DNA from: Candidatus Latescibacter anaerobius SCGC AAA252-E07
GTDB lineage: Bacteria; Latescibacterota; Latescibacteria; Latescibacterales; Latescibacteraceae
Assembly (NCBI GenBank): GCA_000403035.1
Contig: AQSL01000140.1
Location: 1 to 30,112, forward strand
Length of the DNA: 30,112 bases
Direction: 5' to 3'
Below are positions 16,170-25,072 of this stretch, one piece after another. A model generated the notes under the pieces. It was not told the origin of the DNA, made no database searches, and saw only the letters and a program-made list of their open reading frames with translations. The position numbers and the translations under genes are program-made. How positions within the stretch are numbered: position 1 is the first letter of the stretch; each line of letters opens with the position of its first letter.

Positions 16170-16398
16170 TTGATTTTACTTGTAGAATCCTTCTTTATGA
16201 GAGAATGAAGACTGAAATTTAAATAGTATGTTTCTATTGCACACAAAATGATACACGACACATTGAAGGATTTTATGCTAGAATTTACAACTATTCGGGT
16301 TGTATATTTGTTGAAGCGATAATTATTTATTTTTCAATTATTTTTTATTATATATATCAACAAGATTTCAGTTAAAACTTTTCTAAAGATTTGACGTT
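16170..16398. other. AT-rich upstream region of the cyclo-ligase gene
   Basis: Very AT-rich DNA with several TATAAT-like stretches around 16300-16380, where a promoter for the two following genes is expected. I could not select one -35/-10 pair with confidence. No structured RNA was recognised. Confidence 0.4.
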
Positions 16399-16986
16399 AT
16401 GAATTGCAGAGATGAAAAAAAGTTACTCCGGGAGAGAATGAAAAATTTACGTGCCGAACTATCAATTTGTTCATTTCGTCAAAACAGCCAGGCAATAATC
16501 AACAGGTGTGTCAGGCTCGAGGAATGGTATTATGCCAACACTGTTCATATTTATGTATCCGCTCTCAATAACGAGGCCGATACTCTCGGTTTAATTTATA
16601 AAATGTTTGACAACGGGAAGAGAGTTGTCGTGCCGAAATGCGGAAATGAAGCACACCGCCTCCTTAATATTCGAATTGAATCGTTTGATGAGCTTTCTGT
16701 CGGAAAATACAGCCTTATGGAACCGGGTTACAAAACCGAAAGAGAAGTTGCGCCATTAACATTTGATCTCGTTATATCGCCGCTTCTGGCATTTGACAGG
16801 AAAGGCGGTAGACTCGGTTTCGGGGGTGGCTATTACGATGGTCTTTTCAAGGAATGTACATGTCCCAAAATCGGCCTGGGCTATACGTTCCAGGAAGTAG
16901 ATACCGTTCCGGTCGAACCGCACGATGAGAAACTGGATATTATTATTACGGATAGTGAAATAATAAGGGTAAAACAAGATGAATGA
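16399..16986 (+). CDS. ygfA: 5-formyltetrahydrofolate cyclo-ligase
   Basis: This enzyme converts 5-formyl-THF to 5,10-methenyl-THF with ATP, salvaging folate in the cytoplasm. The 195-aa product has the family blocks: an N-terminal basic helix (DEKKLLRERMKNLRAEL), VVVPKC for substrate contact, and the ATP/Mg segment FDRKGGRLGFGGGYYDGLF at 132-150. The C-terminal PVEPHDEKLDIIITDSEII is also typical. The length is normal. The Shine-Dalgarno is weak. It overlaps the next gene by 8 nt, so the two are co-translated. The same fold-and-motif pattern makes other assignments unlikely. Confidence 0.95.
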   Translation: MNCRDEKKLLRERMKNLRAELSICSFRQNSQAIINRCVRLEEWYYANTVHIYVSALNNEADTLGLIYKMFDNGKRVVVPKCGNEAHRLLNIRIESFDELSVGKYSLMEPGYKTEREVAPLTFDLVISPLLAFDRKGGRLGFGGGYYDGLFKECTCPKIGLGYTFQEVDTVPVEPHDEKLDIIITDSEIIRVKQDE

Positions 16987-17953
16987 AAATGTGTTGCTCT
17001 CCGAACTCAATGAAGGAGATGATGTTATCGGGTTTTTTGCCCTGAAGCGCTGTGAATTGAAGCAGTATGACGGCGGATTCAGGCTGGATGTCGAATTGTC
17101 GGATAAATCCGGAAATATACCCGGAGTCGTATGGGATGATGCTCAGCGCATCAGGGAGCAGGTTGCTAAAGGCGATGTTGTTAAGGTACAGGGAAGGTTG
17201 TTAAGCTACCGTGATCTGCCACAGGTGCGTATTGACAAAATCCGTCCTGCCGGGGACGATGAATATGAATCCGAATCATTTCTCCCTTCAACTCCCGCAG
17301 ATGTAAACGCTCTCAAAGTCCGTACCATGGAATTCATTGAAAGCATAAAGGATCCCCATTTATCGAGTCTCGGGAAAATGATTTTTGAAAACGATCATTT
17401 TATGAAGGAATATTCGAGGGCTCCGGGAGGCATGAAATGGCATCACCCGTATCTCGGTGGTTTACTTGAACATTCCGTGAATCTTACCGAAATATGTGAT
17501 TTTGTGACTGGAAAACACCCGGAACTCAACCGTGACCTGCTGGTGCTTGCCGGTCTTCTTCACGATGTGGGGAAAATCAAAGAATATGCCGCAACCACGA
17601 TGATTGATTTTACTGATGAGGGCAGGCTTGAGGGACATATTGTTATCGGCGAGCGTTTTGTCAGGAACATGTGCGAGCGTGTCGATAATTTTCCTCCGAA
17701 ACTGAAAATGCTCCTCAGCCACCTCATGCTCTCACACCAGGGTCATAAAGAATTCAGCACACCTGTGGAGCCCATGATCCCGGAAGCTTTCGTACTGTAC
17801 TATGCCGATGAAATCGATTCGAAACTCAATGCAATCGGGAGGATTACCGAAAAAACCAGAAACGACGGGAAAAAATGGAGTGAATTTATCAGGGCGATCG
17901 GACGGTATATTTTTGTCGACAGAGATGAAGAATCGACCAGTGAAATTGAATAG
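16979..17953 (+). CDS. OB-fold/HD-domain protein, YhaM-like 3'-5' exoribonuclease
   Basis: The 324-aa protein joins an N-terminal OB fold (about 10-90, with LDVELSDKSGNIPGVVWDDA and VVKVQGRLLSYRDLPQVRI) to a metal-dependent HD domain. The HD residues are visible as WHHPYLGGLLEHS (His165), LAGLLHDVGK (His195-Asp196), His220, His248/His253 and YYADEID. This domain order and length match Bacillus YhaM (CBF1-like), a 3'-5' exonuclease acting on RNA and DNA. The ATG lies in the end of the cyclo-ligase gene with AAGGG upstream. It ends 24 bp before the convergent permease gene. The nuclease role is inferred from the family. Confidence 0.88.
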   Translation: MNENVLLSELNEGDDVIGFFALKRCELKQYDGGFRLDVELSDKSGNIPGVVWDDAQRIREQVAKGDVVKVQGRLLSYRDLPQVRIDKIRPAGDDEYESESFLPSTPADVNALKVRTMEFIESIKDPHLSSLGKMIFENDHFMKEYSRAPGGMKWHHPYLGGLLEHSVNLTEICDFVTGKHPELNRDLLVLAGLLHDVGKIKEYAATTMIDFTDEGRLEGHIVIGERFVRNMCERVDNFPPKLKMLLSHLMLSHQGHKEFSTPVEPMIPEAFVLYYADEIDSKLNAIGRITEKTRNDGKKWSEFIRAIGRYIFVDRDEESTSEIE

Positions 17954-17977
17954 AAACGAGATTCCATAAATTACTCA

Positions 17978-18718
17978 TCAAGTCATCATTCTGTTCCTCT
18001 TGAACCTTGCCATCGCCCAGAGAAGAAGAGCTCCATCCACAATCGCCAGAACTGCAATGACAGCAACGAAAAGTATCTGTTGATTAAAAACAGCGAGATA
18101 CATTTCCAAATTGTCGAACGTGCTCTTCGACAGTGTCATAACAACAATTGTCGGGGAAAAGAAAATAATCATCATCACCAGACCAAGCGTCTGCTGTGCC
18201 TGTTTTACGGTTGATGCCCTCAGGGAAAACAGTATACCCGCATGAGCCATGATACTTCCGGAGAAAAATCCGAATACCACTCCGGTGAAAATCCTTTGGG
18301 GTGAGAACCTCAGAATACTGCCCATCCCGTGGGCAATAATAACCGTAATAAAACCAAGGAAAACAACAAAAAGAGTTACGGTGAATGCATAGAGCATAGC
18401 AGCGGAAATTTTTCCCAGAAGTATTGCTTTTTCGGATAGCCGTGTGGAAAGAAGCGTGTCGAGTGTATGACGTTCACGTTCTCCGGCGAAGGAATCGGCG
18501 ATGATGGTCGAAATCAAAAGTATTGGCACCATGACCCAGGACATGAGCCACAGCGGCGACTCTACCCATTTTTCACCGAATTGAAGGGGGAACTGGATTC
18601 CAAGTATAAACGATGGGATAAGTATGGCGAGGAAAGTCCCCCTCCTGCTGTCACGCATGTTGATTATTTCGCTGGTTTCTTTCTGCACGACAGTCCATAT
18701 ATCAGTCAGCATTCTCAT
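17978..18718 (-). CDS. ABC-2 type permease
   Basis: The 246-aa inner-membrane subunit has six hydrophobic spans. The coupling segment DSFAGERERHTLDTLLSTRL lies between spans 2 and 3, typical of ABC-2 permeases, and the N-terminal cytoplasmic helix WTVVQKETSEIINMRDSRR is also typical. It has no large extracytoplasmic domain, unlike the permeases at 9331-11555, so it belongs to a simpler two-gene exporter. The start overlaps the ATPase gene by 17 nt. The substrate is unknown. Confidence 0.88.
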   Translation of the reverse strand: MRMLTDIWTVVQKETSEIINMRDSRRGTFLAILIPSFILGIQFPLQFGEKWVESPLWLMSWVMVPILLISTIIADSFAGERERHTLDTLLSTRLSEKAILLGKISAAMLYAFTVTLFVVFLGFITVIIAHGMGSILRFSPQRIFTGVVFGFFSGSIMAHAGILFSLRASTVKQAQQTLGLVMMIIFFSPTIVVMTLSKSTFDNLEMYLAVFNQQILFVAVIAVLAIVDGALLLWAMARFKRNRMMT

Positions 18719-19643
18719 CTTCCTCCATGAGCTTCAGGAAGGCTTCTTCCAGACTGGCTTTTTCCCTTCGCACTTCATCAATTTCAACACCCTCACTGAT
18801 CATTACCTGTAACAGGGGCGACATTTTGACATTTTCTTTTACGTCAAGACGAACCTGACCGTTTACCTGTTGAACATGTATAATCTCCTGCCGTAAGCGG
18901 AGGAGTGAAAGCACTTTTTCGGTGAAACCACTGCCGATTATATGAACGAATGATTTACTGCTGTTGTCCCGAAGTTCATCCGGGTGTCCCACCGTTATGA
19001 GTTTTCCCCTGTTTATAACCGCCACCTGGCTGCATAATTTTTCTGCCTCGTTGAGGTTATGTGTTGTCAAAAAGACGGTTGTCCCATCGTGGGAAACGAG
19101 TCGTGCGATGTCTTCACGGATATTTGATGCCGCTACCGGGTCGAGGCCTGCTGTCGGTTCATCAAGAAAAAGAAGACATGGTTTGTGAAGCAGCGCCCGT
19201 GCAACAGCGAGTTTCTGTTTCATACCATGACTCCAGGAACCGACTTTGTCGTTCCGTCTGTCCCAGATATCGAAATGTGTAAGAAGCTCTTTTATGCGTT
19301 CATGGCGGACTGGTGCGGGTAACCGCCAGATCCTTCCATAATATTCGAGATTTTGCAGTGCGCTTAATCGCTCGTAGAGGCCGGTGTGTTCGAGTAATGC
19401 CCCGGTTTTTTCCCGTATTCTGTCAGCCTGGGTGCGGATGTTATAGCCAAGCACCTCGATTTCCCCATCAGATGGTTCCAGCAATCCCAGAAGCAGGCGG
19501 ATCGTCGTAGTTTTGCCCGCTCCATTGGGACCGAGGAAGCCAAAAACGATTCCCGAAGGCACATAAAGCGACAGCTTGTCTACCGCACGAATTCTGGCAA
19601 AATCGCGCGTGAGATTATGAGTTTTTATGACATGTTTATTCAC
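18702..19643 (-). CDS. ABC transporter ATPase (partner of the ABC-2 permease)
   Basis: The 313-aa ATPase has Walker A GPNGAGKTT (38-46), a signature in the form WSHGMKQ (137-143), Walker B LLFLDEPTAGLDP, and H-loop LTTHNLNEAE. The Q-loop position reads ALLEHTGLY, with Glu instead of Gln, as in many BcrA-like subunits. A C-terminal regulatory extension follows residue 225. The start codon is GTG at 19643; only a weak GGAATG lies upstream. The permease gene follows with a 17-nt overlap. Such pairs export antibiotics, lantibiotics or lipids or are uncharacterised; nothing nearby narrows it. Confidence 0.92.
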   Translation of the reverse strand: MNKHVIKTHNLTRDFARIRAVDKLSLYVPSGIVFGFLGPNGAGKTTTIRLLLGLLEPSDGEIEVLGYNIRTQADRIREKTGALLEHTGLYERLSALQNLEYYGRIWRLPAPVRHERIKELLTHFDIWDRRNDKVGSWSHGMKQKLAVARALLHKPCLLFLDEPTAGLDPVAASNIREDIARLVSHDGTTVFLTTHNLNEAEKLCSQVAVINRGKLITVGHPDELRDNSSKSFVHIIGSGFTEKVLSLLRLRQEIIHVQQVNGQVRLDVKENVKMSPLLQVMISEGVEIDEVRREKASLEEAFLKLMEEDENAD

Positions 19644-19712
19644 ACTGTGATAATTTCATTCCATTCTCAGTAATAATGTATAACAGCTCAACGAATCTTT
19701 ACATGCTGGCTT

Positions 19713-21248
19713 TTACCAGAAAATAACATAAAGTATCAGTGTTACAACTATGACACCTATTCCCATCCATAGAATCGACGGTGTTGGTTTCATATCGAAA
19801 TCTTCCCTTACGGGCATAACTTTGGGTTCAGAAAGCGGCTTGATTATTGTGATAACAGCCATTATCACGATGATGACTATAAAGGTTATGGCCATTCTAT
19901 TGAGAAATGCAATATTTCCGAAAAACCACAGAAGAAAGCCGTAGATGGGCACATTAAGAACCAGAGCAGAGACTCCGGCAGCGGCAGGAGCACGTTTGAA
20001 GATCAAACCGAATACAAACGCCGCGAGAATTCCGGGAGAGATAAAACCCTGGAACTCCTGAATATAATTGAAGATTCCCCTGAACCTTTCGGAACCCAGT
20101 TTCGGAGCAATCAGACAGCCGATAACAACAAAAAACAGGGTCATGATCCGGCCTACAGTCACCAGTTCATGGGGAGAAGTATCCTTTTTGAAGTGACGTT
20201 TGTACAGGTCCATGGTAAAGATTGTTGAGGCAGAGTTGAGCATTGAAGCGAGCGAACTTATGACAGCTCCGGAGAGTACTGCAAATATATAACCCCTTAT
20301 GCCGACCGGTATAAGATTCCTTATCAAGAGCGGGTAAGCGGCATCGCTGGTTGCTCCGAGTTGATCTCTGTAAAGCTGTGCGGCCATCATTCCCGGGAAA
20401 ATAATAATGAACGGGATAAGGAGCTTAAGACACGCCGCAAAAATAATACCGACCTGGCCTTCCCTGAGGGTTTTTGCGGCGAGAGTTCTTTGAGCAATAT
20501 ACTGATTCAGTCCCCAGTAATAGAAATTAGGAATCCAGAGACCGATAACAAGTGCTGTCCAGGGTATTACTGCATGGTCCCGGGGAAGTATCATGTGAAG
20601 TTTGTCAGCATTATATTCAAAAAAGCTCCCTACACCGCCTACCGCACGGAAACCGAAAAAGAGGGTGATTGCGCCGCCAATGATAAGCATCGAGCCCAGA
20701 AAAAGGTCGGCCCATGCGACAGCTTTTAATCCGCCCCATGTGGTATAAAGAGCGGCTATTCCGCCGATAAGCCATACAGCATGTATCATTTTCATATCGA
20801 AAATGGTATAGAGGGTCAGACCGCCGGAATACACCACTGCCGAGATTGTAACAAAAACGTATATGGCCATCAGATAAAAAGCCATAACGGCGCGGGCGAT
20901 AGCATTGTAGCGGTATTCAAGGTATTCCGGAATAGTATAGATGCCGCTTTTGAGAAATTTCGGAAGGAAAAAAAGTGCAACAAACACCAGGGTAATCGAG
21001 GCCATCCACTCGTAACTGGCAATAGCCATACCGGCAATGCCGGCGCCCTGCCCTGACATTCCGACAAAATGTTCTGTGGAAATATTCGCGGCTATAAGCG
21101 AAAGCCCGATGAGCGGCCAGTGCAGTCCGCGGCTTGCAAGAAAGAAATCCTCCCCGGTTTCCTCTTTACGGCTTTTGTACATGCTGGTTCCGATTACGAC
21201 GATAAAAAATGCCAGAAACAGCCCGATATCAAAAACGCTTAAGCCCAT
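19713..21248 (-). CDS. sglT: SglT-type Na+/galactose (glucose) symporter
   Basis: The 511-aa SSS-family protein couples Na+ entry to sugar uptake at the inner membrane. It shares long stretches with Vibrio vSGLT: LIAANISTEHFVGMSG (52-66), AIASYEWM (75-82), GIYTIPEYLEYRYN and YYWGLNQYIAQRTLAAK (243-259), which include the sugar-site Asn and the gating Tyr region. The vSGLT Gln69 position is His60 here, as in animal SGLT1 (His83). AAGGAGT at good spacing fixes the ATG. It lies 137 bp after galK on the same strand, across repeat fragment G, which together with galT and galM indicates galactose as the likely substrate. Substrate preference remains inference. Confidence 0.9.
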   Translation of the reverse strand: MGLSVFDIGLFLAFFIVVIGTSMYKSRKEETGEDFFLASRGLHWPLIGLSLIAANISTEHFVGMSGQGAGIAGMAIASYEWMASITLVFVALFFLPKFLKSGIYTIPEYLEYRYNAIARAVMAFYLMAIYVFVTISAVVYSGGLTLYTIFDMKMIHAVWLIGGIAALYTTWGGLKAVAWADLFLGSMLIIGGAITLFFGFRAVGGVGSFFEYNADKLHMILPRDHAVIPWTALVIGLWIPNFYYWGLNQYIAQRTLAAKTLREGQVGIIFAACLKLLIPFIIIFPGMMAAQLYRDQLGATSDAAYPLLIRNLIPVGIRGYIFAVLSGAVISSLASMLNSASTIFTMDLYKRHFKKDTSPHELVTVGRIMTLFFVVIGCLIAPKLGSERFRGIFNYIQEFQGFISPGILAAFVFGLIFKRAPAAAGVSALVLNVPIYGFLLWFFGNIAFLNRMAITFIVIIVIMAVITIIKPLSEPKVMPVREDFDMKPTPSILWMGIGVIVVTLILYVIFW

Positions 21249-21323
21249 GATATATACTCCTTCAATAGTATGTATGTAATGGCCTATTTTCTATAAGTTT
21301 ACAGTATTCTTCATGATTGAGGA

Positions 21324-21354
21324 GTGTGCGTGAAAAGACTTTTTCACCACCTTC
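21324..21354 (+). repeat. Dispersed palindromic repeat, terminal fragment G
   Basis: Only the right-end hairpin module is present: GTGTGCGTGAAAAGACTTTTTCACCACCTTC has a GTGAAAA/TTTTCAC stem and matches the right ends of copies D and F. It sits between galK and the symporter gene within the presumed galactose operon. Confidence 0.7.
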
Positions 21355-21385
21355 ATTTTTCAACTATACTTCGTACGTTCATCCT

Positions 21386-22576
21386 TCATTCCTGATTCTT
21401 ATCAATAAGTCGTGCCCCCGAAGAAATTTTGATGGGCCAGATATCGGCATATATGTCATCAGGCAGACTTTTTGGACGATATTTTTCGTTTATTGCGCTT
21501 TTGGCATTCCCGATTGCTTCATCCCTTACCAAAGCTATTACACATCCCCCGAATCCGGCACCGGTTAACCGTGCTCCGATTACGCCATCAACCTTTGAGA
21601 GAATACCAATCAGCATATCAAGTTCTTCACAGGAGACCTGGAAGTCATCCCGGAGACTTTCATGGGATGCATAAAGGTTTTTGCCCACAGTATCTATGTC
21701 GCCTGCTTCAAGAGCATCGACCGTATTTAAAACGCGGTTGTTTTCAGTGACATTGTGTTTTACTCTTTTAAACACGTTTTCATCGCAGAACGTTTTCAGT
21801 TCATCGAGGTCATCCGGAGCAATATCCCGTAAACTTTCAAAATATCTTTCAGGGAAAACGGACTGTGCAGCTTTTACTCCTTCTTCACATTCACTGCGCC
21901 TTTTATTGTATTCCGAATCAACAAGGCCGCGTTGTTTCTTCGAGTCGATAACGAGCCATGAGCAACCTGGTGTGCTCATTTTAATTGCCCTGGTTGAGAG
22001 GTCCCTGCAGTCGATGAGGATTGCATGATCCTTCTTCCCAATCCTTGAAATATACTGATCCATTATACCGCAGTTCATACCGACAAAGTTATTTTCCGCT
22101 CTCTGGCAGAGAAGCGCTGCCTGCATATCATCAGATTGAAAATCCAGAAGACCTTCCATTGCAGTATATACTGCCATTTCGAGTGCTGCAGAAGAAGATA
22201 ATCCGGAACCTATCGGAATGTTTCCTCCCACGGTGAAATGAAATCCCTCAATAGAAACATCGATTTTTGCTAATTCATACAACACGCCCATAACGTAACG
22301 AAGCCACACACATGGATGTTTCTGATCATACTTACCTACATGGAAAGATGCTTCCTCATTAAAATCGATTGAGAAGCCGGTTACAATTTTTTCCGGAACT
22401 TTCTTTGCAGCAATTACAATCTCTCTGTCGATTGCGACCGGTAATACAAAACCGCCGTTGTAATCGGTGTGCTCACCAATTACATTAACTCTTCCGGGCG
22501 CTGAAGCTATAATATCGGGTTCGGATGAATATTTTTCAATAAACGAATCAACAACTCTCTGTGTAATTTCATTCAT
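21386..22576 (-). CDS. galK: Galactokinase
   Basis: This enzyme phosphorylates galactose at C1 with ATP, the first committed step of the Leloir pathway. The chosen ATG at 22576 gives 396 aa. It has AGAGGAA upstream; the longer frame to 22606 starts with TTG inside galT. Motifs: galactokinase signature GRVNVIGEHTDYN (28-40), GHMP ATP-binding loop PIGSGLSSSAALE (121-133), catalytic Asp in GIMDQYIS (Asp173), and C-terminal LTGAGFGGCVIAL. The length is normal. It follows galT with a 26-bp gap from the galT stop, in a galM-galT-galK-sglT operon. Confidence 0.96.
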   Translation of the reverse strand: MNEITQRVVDSFIEKYSSEPDIIASAPGRVNVIGEHTDYNGGFVLPVAIDREIVIAAKKVPEKIVTGFSIDFNEEASFHVGKYDQKHPCVWLRYVMGVLYELAKIDVSIEGFHFTVGGNIPIGSGLSSSAALEMAVYTAMEGLLDFQSDDMQAALLCQRAENNFVGMNCGIMDQYISRIGKKDHAILIDCRDLSTRAIKMSTPGCSWLVIDSKKQRGLVDSEYNKRRSECEEGVKAAQSVFPERYFESLRDIAPDDLDELKTFCDENVFKRVKHNVTENNRVLNTVDALEAGDIDTVGKNLYASHESLRDDFQVSCEELDMLIGILSKVDGVIGARLTGAGFGGCVIALVRDEAIGNAKSAINEKYRPKSLPDDIYADIWPIKISSGARLIDKNQE

Positions 22577-22602
22577 TCTAAATTCCTCTATGGTGGTTTT
22601 TC

Positions 22603-23646
22603 TCAAATCGAGATGGTATAATGAATGTCAGGAACCTCTCTGAGCGCTTGAGCCGATTCACATGGCAGAGAAGGGTTTATGATATTCCCGCCTCCAGATT
22701 CAAAACCAGCCATGTATTTAAGCTTGTCCGGACTTCTCAAAGGGGGATAGAATTCGATATGAAAATGATACGCTTCGGGATCACAATCGTTCGCCGTCGG
22801 CGCATTCTGAAAAACGGTGATGTTGGGAAAGGGCATCCGGAAAAGATTATCGTATCTGACAAGCACTTCCGTATAGATTTCTGCCAGGTGGGATATTTCT
22901 TCACTGTTCAGTTCCGTTATATACGGGACATGCCTCCGGGGCATGATATGTATTTCGAACGTGTGGCGTGCGAAATAGGGCACATACGCAACGAAAGAAT
23001 CGTTCTGGCATACCATACGGATACCGGCACGTAACTCTTCTTCCATAACCGAGCAAAAAAGGCAATTCCCCTTATCATTCATAAACGCTTGCGCATTTGC
23101 ATACATCGTCCCGGAAATCCGCGGGATGAAATCAGTAGCATAAATCTGGCCATGAGGATGAGGATTGGAAACGCCAATAATCTTACCCCTGTTTTCGAAC
23201 ATCATTACGTTCTGAATTTCAGGGATAGCAGACAAATTTCTGAATTCTTCGCACAGAACGTTTAAAACTTTCAACACGTCCACTGTTTCCATTTCCGGTA
23301 ACGTGATGTTGTGTATCGGACTGAAACACACCACTCTGCAGATACCATGAGCAGGAGTGTCGTTGTGATGAAATGTAGTATGCTCTTCTATAGAATATTC
23401 CATAGAAAGCGAAGGAAAGTCATTGGTAAAAACGTAGACATCACGGTACTCGGGATTTATCTCTCCCCCGGCACGTTGTACTCCGGGGCAAAGGTAACAT
23501 TCGGGATCGAATTCCGGCTGGTCTTTTTTTATTGAAGATACAACTGTTCCGCTCCAGGGTCTCACGGAAGTAACCGGTGCAATGATAGTCCATTCACCTA
23601 ATAAGGGATTCCATCGTTTGATTGAATGTCGTTGTGTGATATTCAA
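22603..23646 (-). CDS. galT: Galactose-1-phosphate uridylyltransferase
   Basis: This enzyme exchanges UMP between UDP-glucose and galactose-1-phosphate. The 347-aa product has the HIT-like active site NPHPHGQIYA (nucleophile His165, preceding His163), zinc ligands Cys50 and Cys53 (ECYLCPG), and His112 as the likely third ligand. The ending has AYHFHIEFYPPLRS, the C-terminal conserved block. All key residues expected from E. coli GalT are present, and the length is normal. It lies 55 bp after the epimerase gene and just before galK. Confidence 0.96.
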   Translation of the reverse strand: MNITQRHSIKRWNPLLGEWTIIAPVTSVRPWSGTVVSSIKKDQPEFDPECYLCPGVQRAGGEINPEYRDVYVFTNDFPSLSMEYSIEEHTTFHHNDTPAHGICRVVCFSPIHNITLPEMETVDVLKVLNVLCEEFRNLSAIPEIQNVMMFENRGKIIGVSNPHPHGQIYATDFIPRISGTMYANAQAFMNDKGNCLFCSVMEEELRAGIRMVCQNDSFVAYVPYFARHTFEIHIMPRRHVPYITELNSEEISHLAEIYTEVLVRYDNLFRMPFPNITVFQNAPTANDCDPEAYHFHIEFYPPLRSPDKLKYMAGFESGGGNIINPSLPCESAQALREVPDIHYTISI

Positions 23647-23701
23647 TTTTTGGTTTCCATGTGTATCTACGGTTAATCAAGCTGAAGTTAGAGCTTTTAT
23701 G

Positions 23702-24826
23702 TTATGGAATAAAAAGTTCAATTTTTACTTCATAGGTTGCCGACTGACCCGGTTCAAGGATTGCCATGCCTTTGTTAGCGTTTTTACCCCATACACTTTC
23801 ATTGAACGGGTCCGTTAAGTTGAACTGAGGTTCAATGGCTACAAAATTCTTATCGGGGGGAGCATAAATCTGAACTGCTTTGTTAATACTGTTTGCAAAA
23901 ATCCTTACCCCGTACCGGGCATCAGGATCCATCATTTCGGTAACGGAATAACCTTCTGAATCTCTTTCAAGATCGGTGAAGCTATCATCATAATAAGTAT
24001 TTTTCAAGGGAGCGCCGGATCTGTCTCTGAAGTCAAACTTTGTGCCCTCAACCGGGACAATGTCTCCGGTAGGGAAAACATCATCGTAATTATTTATCGA
24101 CACCATTGAGCGGGCGGGAATATGTACTCTGCACTGTTCACGTTTCCCGCTGGGAATCTGGAAATATGGATGCCAGCCCACCGCGGCCGGTAGGGATTCA
24201 TCACCGACATTCTCAACCGTAACGCTGAAGCTGAAACCGGTTTCTGTAAGCGTACATGTTGTCGTAAGCAGGGATTGACCAATCCAGCGCCCGTCAAAAT
24301 CCCCGGCTTTAAGAATTCCGGTGACCTGCGCTTTTACATCGTTCGAATGCGTGGTTATCTCGTTCATATTACGTTTAAGTATGAGACCGTGCATCGCTAT
24401 CTTTTCGCCTTTTGTGTTGCCGGCAGATGACCAGTTGGCAGGAAGAATCACTGTCTTGCCAAGTATTTTCGTCTCGAGGGACTTGCCGTCACAAAGAAGA
24501 TTCCCTCGGATACGGTTTGGATAGGGGATGAGAATGGCGCCGCCGATCATAAACGACTTGTTTCCCATAAAGTCAACCGGGCTATTGTCAAAAAAACCCG
24601 GCGCTTCTTCAAAAGGCGGAGAATAGAACATATCGAATTCGCCTCTGTCGGGAAAATATGCTGTGAGCTGATATATATTCATTCCGCGACCGGGAAGTAC
24701 ATATGCAGTGGTGATTTTTGGGCATTTTTTATATGAGGATGCCGGCGCACGCAATACCAGGACTGGCTGACCGCCTATCTCTGTTTCGGTTTTTTGCACT
24801 ATAAAAGTTTTTGGAGGATTTTCCAT
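23702..24826 (-). CDS. galM: Aldose 1-epimerase family protein (galactose mutarotase)
   Basis: The likely role is interconversion of beta- and alpha-galactose so that GalK can use it. I start at the ATG at 24826 (374 aa), which has AGAGG at good spacing; a further ATG at 24844 has no Shine-Dalgarno. Family marks in order: PYPNRIRG (about 101-108), MHGLI (His146, first catalytic His), GWHPYF (His219, second), and AIEPQFN (Glu332, general base). There is an insertion between the first two compared with short GalM proteins. It leads the galactose operon behind a plausible promoter. The symbol rests on context as well as motifs. Confidence 0.88.
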   Translation of the reverse strand: MENPPKTFIVQKTETEIGGQPVLVLRAPASSYKKCPKITTAYVLPGRGMNIYQLTAYFPDRGEFDMFYSPPFEEAPGFFDNSPVDFMGNKSFMIGGAILIPYPNRIRGNLLCDGKSLETKILGKTVILPANWSSAGNTKGEKIAMHGLILKRNMNEITTHSNDVKAQVTGILKAGDFDGRWIGQSLLTTTCTLTETGFSFSVTVENVGDESLPAAVGWHPYFQIPSGKREQCRVHIPARSMVSINNYDDVFPTGDIVPVEGTKFDFRDRSGAPLKNTYYDDSFTDLERDSEGYSVTEMMDPDARYGVRIFANSINKAVQIYAPPDKNFVAIEPQFNLTDPFNESVWGKNANKGMAILEPGQSATYEVKIELFIP

Positions 24827-24930
24827 TCTTTTACCTCTATCCATGAAAAATGTTCAAAATTTGATTACGTTTATGGTGAAATAAAGTTCATAAAAAGTAC
24901 AGATGAAGTTACATTTTAAAAATTTATAAA

Positions 24931-24959
24931 AATATAAAAACCTGAAATACCATTTGCAA
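24931..24959 (-). promoter_or_regulatory. Candidate sigma70 promoter of the galactose operon
   Basis: On the minus strand TTGCAA (24954-24959), a 17-bp spacer and TATATT (24931-24936) lie about 100 bp before the galM start. The stretch is AT-rich, so chance matches are possible. No clear repressor palindrome was found beside it. Confidence 0.45.
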
Positions 24960-25072
24960 GCAGTATTAAATGCACTTTTTTATACTGATATGGAACTGAA
25001 ATGAGAAATTTAATAGTGATAGATACTATCCGGGAAACCAAATACTACCAAACATATAAGATATATTATCTA

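Noticed and set aside
19706..19719. CTGG/CCAG hairpin at the symporter stop codon
   Set aside because: Only four base pairs with no T-run; too weak to call.
22577..22606. TTG start extending galactokinase by ten residues
   Set aside because: It overlaps galT, starts with TTG, and the ATG at 22576 has AGAGGAA upstream and fits the usual protein start.
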